A stretch of DNA of 22,983 nucleotides, from positions 1 through 22,983 of the forward strand of contig JBARRQ010000160.1 of the NCBI GenBank assembly GCA_049644305.1, written 5' to 3'. Numbering within the stretch: the stretch's first letter is position 1; every line of letters starts with the position of its first letter. Under the pieces are notes generated by a model that saw nothing but the letters and a program-made list of their open reading frames with translations, searched no databases and was not told the origin of the DNA. Below are positions 15,458-22,718 of the stretch, one piece after another. The translations under genes and the position numbers were made by a program. The stretch is from AC-32 sp049644305. GTDB taxonomy: Bacteria > Actinomycetota > Thermoleophilia > Gaiellales > Gaiellaceae.

Positions 15458-16237
15458 GTGGCGGCGCCTGCAGCGCTGCGCGAGAACCGGTGGCCCGGCG
15501 ACACGCTCCGGGCCACCGCCGTCTCTCGGTCGTTTGCAGGCATCGACGCGCTGCGGGAGGTGAGCCTCGAGCTGCACCGGCACGAGGTCGTTGGCCTGAT
15601 CGGGCCGAACGGGGCCGGCAAGACGACGCTCGTCAATGTCATGAGCGGCTTCGACTTTCCGACCTCGGGCACTGTGGAGATGGGAGGTCGCGAAGTGACC
15701 CGGTGGAGCCCGAGTCGGCGTGGACGCGCCGGGCTCGCGAGGACCTTCCAGCACAGCCGCTCCTTCCGAGGGCTCACGGTCCGCGAGAACGTCGAGGTCT
15801 CGGCGCTCGGCGTTCGTGCCGGCCCGCGGGAAGCGCGTCGGCGAGCCGATCGCCTGCTCGACCTGCTGGGGCTGGGCCATCGCGCGGACGCGGCAGCGGC
15901 CGCACTTCCTCACGGCGACGAACGGAGGCTCGGCGTCGCGCGGGCGCTCGCGTCGAACCCGCGTTACGTGCTGATGGACGAGCCGGCGGCTGGCCTGTCC
16001 GAGAGCGAGGTCCCCGAGTTCGCCGACGTCGTGCGCTCGGTCCGCGACGACTTCGAAGCCGGCGTCCTGCTCATCGACCACAACATGGCGCTCGTCATGG
16101 CGGTCTGCGACCGGATCCATGTGCTCGACCAAGGGAAGACGCTCGCGGCGGGGACCCCCGCCGAGATCCGTGGCAACCTCGATGTCACGGCGGCGTACCT
16201 CGGCGACACTGCTGTCGAGACTGCGTCGGATGGCTGA
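15458..16237 (+). CDS. livG: Branched-chain amino acid-type ABC transporter ATPase, LivG-like
   Basis: 259-aa cytosolic ATPase of the HAAT importer. Walker A GPNGAGKTT (49-57), Q-loop region ARTFQHSR (94-101), signature-like LPHGDERR (150-157; LivG proteins commonly have LPYGxQRR rather than LSGGQ), Walker B VLMDEP (171-176) and switch His208 (LLIDHNM) are all present. GTG at 15458 begins five bases after the binding-protein stop and is the only suitable start before the domain; the resulting 16-residue N-terminal lead is slightly long. It overlaps the next ATPase by eight bases. Role is firm; solute is inferred from neighbours only. Confidence 0.92.
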   Translation: MAAPAALRENRWPGDTLRATAVSRSFAGIDALREVSLELHRHEVVGLIGPNGAGKTTLVNVMSGFDFPTSGTVEMGGREVTRWSPSRRGRAGLARTFQHSRSFRGLTVRENVEVSALGVRAGPREARRRADRLLDLLGLGHRADAAAAALPHGDERRLGVARALASNPRYVLMDEPAAGLSESEVPEFADVVRSVRDDFEAGVLLIDHNMALVMAVCDRIHVLDQGKTLAAGTPAEIRGNLDVTAAYLGDTAVETASDG

Positions 16238-16940
16238 GACGGTCCTGGAGCTCGAGCAACTCGAGGTCGCGTACGACGGCGTCCTTGCGGTCAGAGGCTT
16301 GAGCCTGACCGTCGCCCGGGGTGAGATTGTCGGCCTGATCGGGCCGAACGGCGCGGGGAAGACCACGACGTTGCGCGCGATCATGGGTCTCGTCCGTCCT
16401 GCTGGCGGGGACGTGCGGCTTGCAGGTCGCTCGCTCCGCGGGCGGGCGCCCGAGCGCATCGCTCGCGCCGGAGTCGCGCTCGTCCCGGAAGGCCGCCGGA
16501 TCTACCCCCACCTCACGGTGGACGAGAACCTCAGGCTCGGCCTGGCCGCCCGCCGACGCGGCGGTCAGAGCGACATCCTCGAAAGCCTTCGCGAGCTGTT
16601 CCCGGTGCTTGGCCGCGACCGCAAGCGCCCTGGCGGCCTGCTGTCCGGCGGCGAGCAGCAGCAGCTCGCAATTGCCCGTGCGCTCGCAGCCGAGCCGGAC
16701 GTCCTCCTCCTGGACGAGCCGTCGTTGGGACTCGCCCCGACGCTCGTCGACGTCGTCTTCGAGCGGCTCGCGCAGATCCGCGCGCGCGGCGTGACGACGG
16801 TGCTTGTCGAACAGCGCGCCCAGCGAACCGTCGCGTTCGCCGACCGGACGTACGCTCTCGCGAACGGCGAGCTGAAGGCCACCTTCACGCCGGCGGACGC
16901 CTCCGACACCGACCGGATGGTCGCGGCCTACTTCGGCTGA
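16230..16940 (+). CDS. livF: Branched-chain amino acid-type ABC transporter ATPase, LivF-like
   Basis: 236-aa second ATPase of the importer, pairing with the LivG-like subunit. Walker A GPNGAGKTT (38-46), LVPEGRRIYPHLTVDENL (typical LivF segment, about 84-101), canonical signature LSGGEQQ (138-144) and Walker B VLLLDEP (158-164). The switch His position reads VLVEQRAQ, which is normal for LivF (Glu-Gln in place of Asp-His). The ATG lies within the end of the preceding gene, and the stop shares one base with the next ATG (TGATG). Length and motifs match the family exactly. Confidence 0.94.
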   Translation: MAETVLELEQLEVAYDGVLAVRGLSLTVARGEIVGLIGPNGAGKTTTLRAIMGLVRPAGGDVRLAGRSLRGRAPERIARAGVALVPEGRRIYPHLTVDENLRLGLAARRRGGQSDILESLRELFPVLGRDRKRPGGLLSGGEQQQLAIARALAAEPDVLLLDEPSLGLAPTLVDVVFERLAQIRARGVTTVLVEQRAQRTVAFADRTYALANGELKATFTPADASDTDRMVAAYFG

Positions 16941-17830
16941 TGCTGCAGACGGCCATCAATGCTGTCGGGCTCGGCGCCGTCTATGCGCTGATGGCGGTCG
17001 GAATCGGCCTCGTCTTCGGCGTGCTGCGGCTGATCAACTTCGCCTACGGGCAGCTGATCATGGCCGGCGCCTACGCGCTCGTGCTCGGAAGCGAACACGG
17101 CTGGCCGGAGTGGGCCTCGGTCCTTGCCTGCTTCGGCGTCGTGATCGGGCTGTCGCTCTTGATGGAGTTCGCCCTGTTCCGCCCGCTGCGGGGCGTATCG
17201 CCCCCGACGATGCTCGTAGCGACGTTCGCGGTCGCATTCCTGCTCCAGTCGATTGCGCTGCTCAAATTTGGCTCGCTGGTGAGGAGCGCGACGATCTTTC
17301 CGGGCCTCTTCAACCCCATCGCGCACGGGCAGTTCGAGACGGTGCGCAAGATCACGATCGTGGCGATCGCATGCGCCGCCCTCTCGCTCCTGGCCCTCAC
17401 GCTCCTCCTGGCGAGAACGACGATCGGTCTGCACATGCGGGCAGCCGCGGCCGACTTCCAGACTGCCCGCTTGCTGGGCGTGAGGGCGAACGAGGTGATC
17501 ATGCTCGCCGTCGTGCTGTCAGGTGTGCTCGCGGCCGCGGTGAGCATCATCCTTGTCGTCGAGAACCCGTTCGTCGAGCCTCACTTCGCTCTGCGGGACA
17601 CGATCATCGTCCTCGTCGGCGTTGTCGTCGGGGGCCTCGACCGCCTCTGGACCGCGACACTCGGCGGCTTCGCGATCGGTGTCGCGACGTCCGTCTTCAC
17701 CGACGAGCTCTCGTCAGCGCACAGCGTCTACGTCGACTCGTTCGTCTTCGGACTGGTGATCCTCGTCTTGCTCGTGCGGCCGGAAGGGCTCTTCGCCCCG
17801 TTCAGGGCCCAGGCGGTGGAGCGCGCATGA
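16940..17830 (+). CDS. livH: Branched-chain amino acid-type ABC permease, LivH-like
   Basis: 296-aa integral membrane subunit with about eight hydrophobic segments. The N-terminal GLGAVYALMAVGIGLVFGVL stretch (10-29), the LINFAYGQLIMAGAY motif (31-45) and the cytosolic coupling segment with MRAAAADFQTARLLGV (about 167-182, the EAA-like contact with the ATPases) are family hallmarks. The ATG overlaps the LivF stop by one base and the end overlaps the LivM-like start by four (ATGA). Forms the translocation pore with the LivM-like subunit. Confidence 0.94.
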   Translation: MLQTAINAVGLGAVYALMAVGIGLVFGVLRLINFAYGQLIMAGAYALVLGSEHGWPEWASVLACFGVVIGLSLLMEFALFRPLRGVSPPTMLVATFAVAFLLQSIALLKFGSLVRSATIFPGLFNPIAHGQFETVRKITIVAIACAALSLLALTLLLARTTIGLHMRAAAADFQTARLLGVRANEVIMLAVVLSGVLAAAVSIILVVENPFVEPHFALRDTIIVLVGVVVGGLDRLWTATLGGFAIGVATSVFTDELSSAHSVYVDSFVFGLVILVLLVRPEGLFAPFRAQAVERA

Positions 17831-18864
17831 GGCTCGTCGACCGCCTCGCGCAGGTCGTGCTGCCGGCGCTACTCGTCGCGGCGGTCGCGCTGCTCGGCAG
17901 CTTCACGTCGCGGACGAACGAGGTCTACTTCCGCACCGCGCTCGTGGACGTGGCGATCGTCGTCGGGCTCTACGTGTTCATCGGCAACTCGGGTGTACTT
18001 TCCTTCGGGCACATCAGCTTCGTCGCGGTCGGAGCGTTCGCCGCCGGCCTGATGTCCATCTCGGTGGACGTCAAGCGAGGAATCCTGCCCGACCTGTTTC
18101 CGGTTCTCAGGGACCACTCGCTGGGGAACATCGAGTCGCTGTTGCTCGCCGCCGGGCTCGGCGCGATCTTCGCGTTCGCCGTCGGGCTGCCGCTGATGCG
18201 CCTCTCGGGCCTGGCTGCCGGCATTGCGACGTTCGCCGTCCTCGGGATCACGCACAACGTTCTGTTCAACTACACGAAGATCGGGCCAGGGGCCACGGCG
18301 TTGACGAACATTCCGGAAACGACCGGCCTAGTCCAGGCGATGGCCGGCGCGCTGGTTGCGATTAGCATTGCGTGGCTCTACCAGCTCAGCCGCTTCGGAC
18401 GTCTGCTCCGGGCGACTCGTGAGGATCCGGCGGCGGCCCAAGCGGTAGGCGTGAGCATCCACCGCCAGCGCCTCGTCGCGTTTACGCTCAGCGGGGCGGT
18501 CTGTGGTTTCGCGGGCGGCCTGCTCGTCCACGAGGTGGGGTCGATCACGACCGAGGACGTGTACCTCAACCTGACCTTTCTGACACTGGCCATGCTCGTC
18601 GTCGGCGGCGTCGGCAGCCTGCTCGGTGCCGTGCTAGGGGCGCTGCTCATCAGCGGCCTGAACTCGTTCCTAACGACCGCGGAGAGCGGCGTGCACATCC
18701 TCGGCTTCAAGATCGACCTCTACGACGGGACGCACCTCGTCGTGTTGGGCGCGGTCATGGCGCTCGTGCTCGTCCTGCGACCCTACGGCCTTACCGGGAG
18801 CCGTGAGTTCCGCCTACCTCGTCTCCGGCGAAGAAGAGCCCGCCCGGCGGGAGCCACGACGTGA
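17827..18864 (+). CDS. livM: Branched-chain amino acid-type ABC permease, LivM-like
   Basis: 345-aa membrane subunit, with roughly nine hydrophobic segments. GNSGVLSFGHISFVAVGAF (53-71), RLSGLAAGIATFAVLGI (about 124-140) and RATREDPAAAQAVGVS (coupling helix) are classic LivM motifs. The C-terminus ends in a basic Arg-rich tail after LRPYGLTG. The ATG overlaps the LivH stop (ATGA), and the stop overlaps the next gene's GTG (GTGA), so the downstream reductase is translationally linked to the importer. Confidence 0.94.
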   Translation: MRLVDRLAQVVLPALLVAAVALLGSFTSRTNEVYFRTALVDVAIVVGLYVFIGNSGVLSFGHISFVAVGAFAAGLMSISVDVKRGILPDLFPVLRDHSLGNIESLLLAAGLGAIFAFAVGLPLMRLSGLAAGIATFAVLGITHNVLFNYTKIGPGATALTNIPETTGLVQAMAGALVAISIAWLYQLSRFGRLLRATREDPAAAQAVGVSIHRQRLVAFTLSGAVCGFAGGLLVHEVGSITTEDVYLNLTFLTLAMLVVGGVGSLLGAVLGALLISGLNSFLTTAESGVHILGFKIDLYDGTHLVVLGAVMALVLVLRPYGLTGSREFRLPRLRRRRARPAGATT

Positions 18865-19778
18865 GGGTCTGTGTTGTCGGCTGCGGTGCGGTCGGATCGC
18901 TGTTCGCCGCTAACCTCGCCGGGCTCGACGACGTCGAGGTGTGGGCGTACGACCTGGCGCGCGACCACGTCGACGCGATCAACGCGCACGGCCTCCGGCT
19001 ATCTGGGGCGGGAGACGTCGTCGGCTCGGTCCGCGCGACCTCGGACGCCCGGGAGCTGCCGCCGTGCGACTTCGGGATCGTCGCGACCAAGGCGATGCAC
19101 ACCGGCCCGGCGATTCGGGACACCGCTCACGCGTTCGCGGCCGGCTCGGTCTGCTCCGTGCAGAACGGCCTCGGCAACGAGGAGGCGCTGGCTGTGCACG
19201 TATCTCGCGTGATCCGCGGCACGACATTCCCGGCAGGCCGGATCGTCGAGCCCGGGCACGTCCAGTGGGACGTGAAGGGCGACACCACGATCGGCCCGTT
19301 CGAGCCGAGCCCGGCGGAGCCCGATGAGATCGCACGCCTCGCGGACGCGTGCACGCGCGCGGGCCTGCCGACGGCGGCGGTCGCTGACGCACGCGGCCCG
19401 CAGTGGCGCAAGGTGATCTTCAACGCGGCGACGAACCCGGTCGGCGCGCTGACGGGTCTCACGCACGGCCGCGTCTGCGAGGACCCGCCGCTCCGCCGGC
19501 TGGTCTCGGGCCTCGTCGAAGAAGGCAAGGCGGTTTCCGCGGCGCATGGAGTCGTCCTCGACGCCGACCCAGAGGAGCTGATCGATCACGCGGCGCGGCC
19601 GGACGTGGCTTACGACCATAAGGCGAGCATGCTCCAGGACGTGGAAGCGCGACGGGAGACGGAGATTGACTACCTGAACGGCGGCATCGTTCGCTTCGGC
19701 CGCGAGCACGGCGTGCCGACCCCCCTGAACGACGCCATCCTCGCGCTCGTCAAGGGACTCGAGCGCTCCTGGAGCTAG
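18861..19778 (+). CDS. Ketopantoate reductase (ApbA/PanE)-family oxidoreductase, copy 2
   Basis: 305-aa NAD(P)H-dependent 2-oxo-acid reductase. GCGAVG (7-12), VATKAMH with K77, QNGLG (101-105), QWRKVIFNAATN (181-192) with catalytic K184, N188 and N192, and SMLQDVEARRETEID near the C-terminus. It is clearly homologous to the copy at 13283 but diverged throughout, so this is not a recent duplication. The GTG start overlaps the LivM-like stop. It is the last gene of the array, and its TAG shares CTAG with the stop of the convergent dehydratase gene. The two copies may act on different intermediates, or as a heteromer; both are inferences. Confidence 0.9.
   Translation: MRVCVVGCGAVGSLFAANLAGLDDVEVWAYDLARDHVDAINAHGLRLSGAGDVVGSVRATSDARELPPCDFGIVATKAMHTGPAIRDTAHAFAAGSVCSVQNGLGNEEALAVHVSRVIRGTTFPAGRIVEPGHVQWDVKGDTTIGPFEPSPAEPDEIARLADACTRAGLPTAAVADARGPQWRKVIFNAATNPVGALTGLTHGRVCEDPPLRRLVSGLVEEGKAVSAAHGVVLDADPEELIDHAARPDVAYDHKASMLQDVEARRETEIDYLNGGIVRFGREHGVPTPLNDAILALVKGLERSWS
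19775..19778. other. Convergent stop codons sharing CTAG
   Basis: The plus-strand reductase TAG (19776-19778) and the minus-strand dehydratase TAG (19777-19775) occupy one CTAG palindrome, so the two convergent operons overlap by four bases with no room for a terminator. Confidence 0.9.
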
Positions 19779-20722
19779 GGCGTCTCGCCGGCGAGGATCT
19801 TCGCCAGCTTCCACGAGTCGATGTTCCCGCCGGAGACGATGCAGGCGATCGTGCCTTCCCCTGCGCGGCCCCCTAGCGCGGCCGCAAGCGCGAGCGCGCC
19901 GGCGCCCTCGGCGACCACCCGCGCGCGCTCGGCCAGGAGCCGTACAGCGGCGGCCGCCTCGTCCAGCGAAACCGCAAACGCTCCGTCGAGCACGCCCTGC
20001 GCGAGCGGCCACATCGGCGCCAGCAGCGCCGGCGCACCGGCGCCGTCGACGAAAGACGTCTCGTACTCGACCGTCCGCGGCTCGCCGAGCTCGAACGCTG
20101 CCGTGAGAGGTGCTCCCGTCACCGGCTCGACCGCGTAGACCTTCGTCTCCGGGCTTAGCGCCTTGACTGCGCTCGCGATCCCGACGCTGAGTCCGCCGCC
20201 TCCGAACGGAACCAGCACGGCGTCGATCTCCGGGAGGTCGTCCAGGAGCTCGAGCCCGATCGTGCCGTTGCCGGCCATCACGCGCTCGTCCTGGACCGGG
20301 TGGACGAAGAGGCCCTCGAGCTCGGGGAAGCTCGAGGTGGCGATCGCCTCCCACCAGCGCTCGTACTCCGCCTTGACGATGCGACCACCGAGCCGCTCGA
20401 TCGCCGCGAGCTTCGTCTCGGGCGCGTGCTCCGGCACGACCACCGCGCACGGGACCCCGAGCTCCCGCGCCGCCCAGGCCACGCCCTGGCCCATGTTGCC
20501 GGCGGTCGCCGTGACGACACCCGCGCGCAGCTCGTCCGGAGCCGCCTGCAGCACGGCATTGAGCGCCCCGCGAAGCTTGAACGAGCCGATCGGCTGGAGG
20601 TTCTCCAGCTTCAGGTAGATCGCGCCGGAGTGCTCCGGCGCGTGCAAACGCACGAGCGGTGTCCGGACGACCTTCCCGGCCAGCCGCTCACGCGCCTCCC
20701 GAATCTGCTCGAGCGGAATCAG
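19775..20722 (-). CDS. Threonine/serine dehydratase-like PLP enzyme (possibly EutB-type)
   Basis: 315-aa fold-type II PLP enzyme that would eliminate water or an amine from a beta-hydroxy or diamino acid. Schiff-base K49 is in GSFKLRG (46-52), TATAGNMGQG binds the substrate carboxylate (relatives often have GNHAQG), GGGGL holds the PLP phosphate, and SGGNID lies near the end. No ATG, GTG or TTG is available at the beginning of homology. CTG at 20722 (CTGA overlap with the upstream stop) or ATT at 20719 (TGATT) must serve, implying translational coupling to the preceding gene. Pairing with an ornithine-cyclodeaminase homologue recalls the eutB-eutC pair of hydroxyectoine catabolism, but general catabolic threonine dehydratase is equally compatible. 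Confidence 0.87.
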   Translation of the reverse strand: MIPLEQIREARERLAGKVVRTPLVRLHAPEHSGAIYLKLENLQPIGSFKLRGALNAVLQAAPDELRAGVVTATAGNMGQGVAWAARELGVPCAVVVPEHAPETKLAAIERLGGRIVKAEYERWWEAIATSSFPELEGLFVHPVQDERVMAGNGTIGLELLDDLPEIDAVLVPFGGGGLSVGIASAVKALSPETKVYAVEPVTGAPLTAAFELGEPRTVEYETSFVDGAGAPALLAPMWPLAQGVLDGAFAVSLDEAAAAVRLLAERARVVAEGAGALALAAALGGRAGEGTIACIVSGGNIDSWKLAKILAGETP

Positions 20723-21702
20723 AACGGCACCACCGTGCCCGCGCCGGTCGCCTGTGCCCGCGCGTAGACGTGCTCCGCCGCGGCCAGATCCTCGGCGGCG
20801 AGACCGAGCGACTTGAAGACGGTCAGCTCCTCTGCGGAGCGACGGCCTTCGTGAGAGCCGATCAGCACCTCGCCCAGCTCCGCCCGGATGTGATCGGGCC
20901 CGATCCCCGCCTCCTCGACGGCATAGAGGTAGTCGCCGCCCTCGTTGACCATCGACTCGCGGCTGTCGGCGAACAGCGCGGCGCCGCTCACGGTGGCCGC
21001 GTCGAGCTCGCGTGCGGTGGCAATCGAGGAGCCGACGGCGTTGACGTGCGCTCCGGGCGGAAGCCACTCGCGCGTGACGATCGGCTCCCGCGAGGAGGTG
21101 GCGGTGACGACGACGTCCGCGCCGCGCACGGCCTCCTCGGCGCTGCCGACCGCCTCCACCGGGAACGGCGCGTCCGCCTCGGACGCGAACGCCGCGGCAT
21201 GCTCGGCGGTTCGGCTCCAGACGCGGGCGCGCTCGAACGGCCGCGCCTTCGCCATCGACTCCAGGTGGGCGCGGGCCTGGACGCCCGAGCCGAGAATCGC
21301 AAGCTCGCTGGCGTCCTCCCGGGCCAGCGAACGTGTCGCCACAGCCGAGACAGCGGCGGTGCGGATCGCGGTCACGGCCGAAGCGTCGACGAGGGCGCGG
21401 AGCTCGCCGGTCTCGCCGTCGAAGAGCAGGACTCCGCCCTGGTGCGCATCGAGGCCGCGTGAGGGATTCCCGGGAAAGATGCAGACCGCCTTGAGCGCGT
21501 ACGCCTTCCCCGGCGCCGAGCGATGTCCCGGCATCAGGCCCATCAGGCTGGCCTCCTCGGGAGGGCGGACGACGAACCGGAGCGGCTGCCACACCGAGCC
21601 GCGCGCCAGGTCGGCGAGCACGTCGGCCATCAGGTCGATGCACTCCTCCATCGGCAGCAGGCGCCGTACGTCGTCGTGGGCGAGAACGAGCAGCTCCGTC
21701 AT
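20719..21702 (-). CDS. Ornithine cyclodeaminase/mu-crystallin family protein (possibly EutC-type)
   Basis: 327-aa NAD(P)-binding enzyme; the family contains ornithine cyclodeaminase, alanine dehydrogenase, pyrroline-2-carboxylate reductase and EutC of ectoine utilisation. LMGLMPGH (53-60), K71 in YALKAV, FPGNPSRGLDAHQG (76-89), R114 in AIRTAA, cofactor motif GSGVQARAHL (138-147), VTATSS and the late ADSRE acidic segment are in family order. The ATG at 21702 overlaps the upstream aldo/keto reductase stop (ATGA), and the end overlaps the dehydratase start. Substrate is unknown; an imine or 2-oxo acid/amino acid redox step is the likeliest. Confidence 0.9.
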   Translation of the reverse strand: MTELLVLAHDDVRRLLPMEECIDLMADVLADLARGSVWQPLRFVVRPPEEASLMGLMPGHRSAPGKAYALKAVCIFPGNPSRGLDAHQGGVLLFDGETGELRALVDASAVTAIRTAAVSAVATRSLAREDASELAILGSGVQARAHLESMAKARPFERARVWSRTAEHAAAFASEADAPFPVEAVGSAEEAVRGADVVVTATSSREPIVTREWLPPGAHVNAVGSSIATARELDAATVSGAALFADSRESMVNEGGDYLYAVEEAGIGPDHIRAELGEVLIGSHEGRRSAEELTVFKSLGLAAEDLAAAEHVYARAQATGAGTVVPF

Positions 21703-22664
21703 GCGAAGAGCTTCGCCAACTCGTCTCGCTCCTGCAGCGAGAGCGGGAGCTCCGTCGCCGCCAGCGCAGCCTCCAGGTGCTCCGGCCGGCGCGGGCCGAC
21801 CACGACGGCCGTCACCTGTGGGTTGCTCAGCACCCAGGCAATCGCAAGCGTTGCGGGCTCCACGCCGCGCTCGACTGCGGCGGCGGCGAACGCGTCGAGA
21901 GCGCGGAACGTCTCGTCCGTCTCGAGCTCCGAGTAGGGCTCCGGGCGCAGCGTCATCCGCGAGCCGGCCGGATACGGCTCCCCGCGGCGGTACTTGCCGG
22001 TCAGCCAGCCGCCGGCGAGCGGGCTGAAGGGCGTGAAACCGAGTCCTGCTCGCTCGCAGATCGGCAGCACCTCCTGCTCGGGGCCGCGCTGGAGCAGGCT
22101 GTACTCGTTCTGCACCCACTCGAAGCGCGTGAGCCCGAGGCGCTCGCTCGCCTCGAGCGCCTCCTCCAGCTGGGCGCCGTCGACGTTGCTCGCGCCGATC
22201 GCGCCGACCTTTCCGGAGCGGACGAGCTGGTCGAGAGCCGACAGCGTCTCCGCGATCGGGGTCTCCGGGTCCGGCTCGTGCGTGAGGTACATGTCCACGC
22301 GCTTCGCCCGGAGTCGCGAGAGGCTGCCCTCGATCTCCCGCAGGATGCGGTCGGGCGCGAGCCCCCGGTCGGCCGGGTCGCCGCTGACCGACCAGAAGAC
22401 CTTGGTGCTGAGCAGGACGGTCGCGCCTCGATCACTCCGCCATTTGCCGATCCACCTCTCGCTGCGCCCGCCCCCGTACGACGCCGCCGTGTCGAAGAAG
22501 CGCACGCCGGCGGCCAGAGCCTGGTCCATGAACGCGAATGCCTCGTCCTGGGTCTCGCCCTGGCCAAAGAGCTCCGGCGCCGAGCCGATCCCGCCGAAGT
22601 TTCCGCAGCCGAGGCCGATCCTCGAGAGCTCCAGCTTCGTGCCGCCGAGTTGCCGGTAGTCCAC
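21699..22664 (-). CDS. Aldo/keto reductase
   Basis: 321-aa NADPH-dependent (beta/alpha)8 reductase of aldehydes or ketones. The catalytic tetrad is complete: D58 (FFDTA), Y63 (ASYGGG), K88 (STKVF) and H129 (YLTHEPD). IGASNVD and the late cofactor segment VVVGPRRPEHLEAAL are typical. GTG at 22664 (MDYRQLGGTKLELSRIGLG) matches the usual beginning of the family, although the frame continues further upstream and no clear ribosome binding site is seen. First gene of the three-gene minus-strand operon, divergent from the cupin gene by 54 bases. Confidence 0.9.
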   Translation of the reverse strand: MDYRQLGGTKLELSRIGLGCGNFGGIGSAPELFGQGETQDEAFAFMDQALAAGVRFFDTAASYGGGRSERWIGKWRSDRGATVLLSTKVFWSVSGDPADRGLAPDRILREIEGSLSRLRAKRVDMYLTHEPDPETPIAETLSALDQLVRSGKVGAIGASNVDGAQLEEALEASERLGLTRFEWVQNEYSLLQRGPEQEVLPICERAGLGFTPFSPLAGGWLTGKYRRGEPYPAGSRMTLRPEPYSELETDETFRALDAFAAAAVERGVEPATLAIAWVLSNPQVTAVVVGPRRPEHLEAALAATELPLSLQERDELAKLFA

Positions 22665-22718
22665 GAGCGGAGCGTACTGCCGCTCCGGAGCCGCGGCGAT
22701 ACGTGTGAGAATCCGCCG
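22665..22718. promoter_or_regulatory. Short divergent intergenic region
   Basis: 54 bases between the aldo/keto reductase and cupin starts; it must hold at least one promoter if both starts are right. An eight-base palindrome CTCCGGAG (22683-22690) lies in it and could be an operator, but such short palindromes are frequent in DNA this GC-rich. Confidence 0.3.

Noticed and set aside
13283..19778. Pantothenate biosynthesis (panE)
   Set aside because: Two diverged family members and no panB, panC or panD; the context points to other 2-oxo-acid substrates.
19775..21643. Dehydratase gene extended upstream as a 622-codon frame
   Set aside because: The extension is antisense or out-of-frame shadow of the ornithine-cyclodeaminase-like gene and has no domain.
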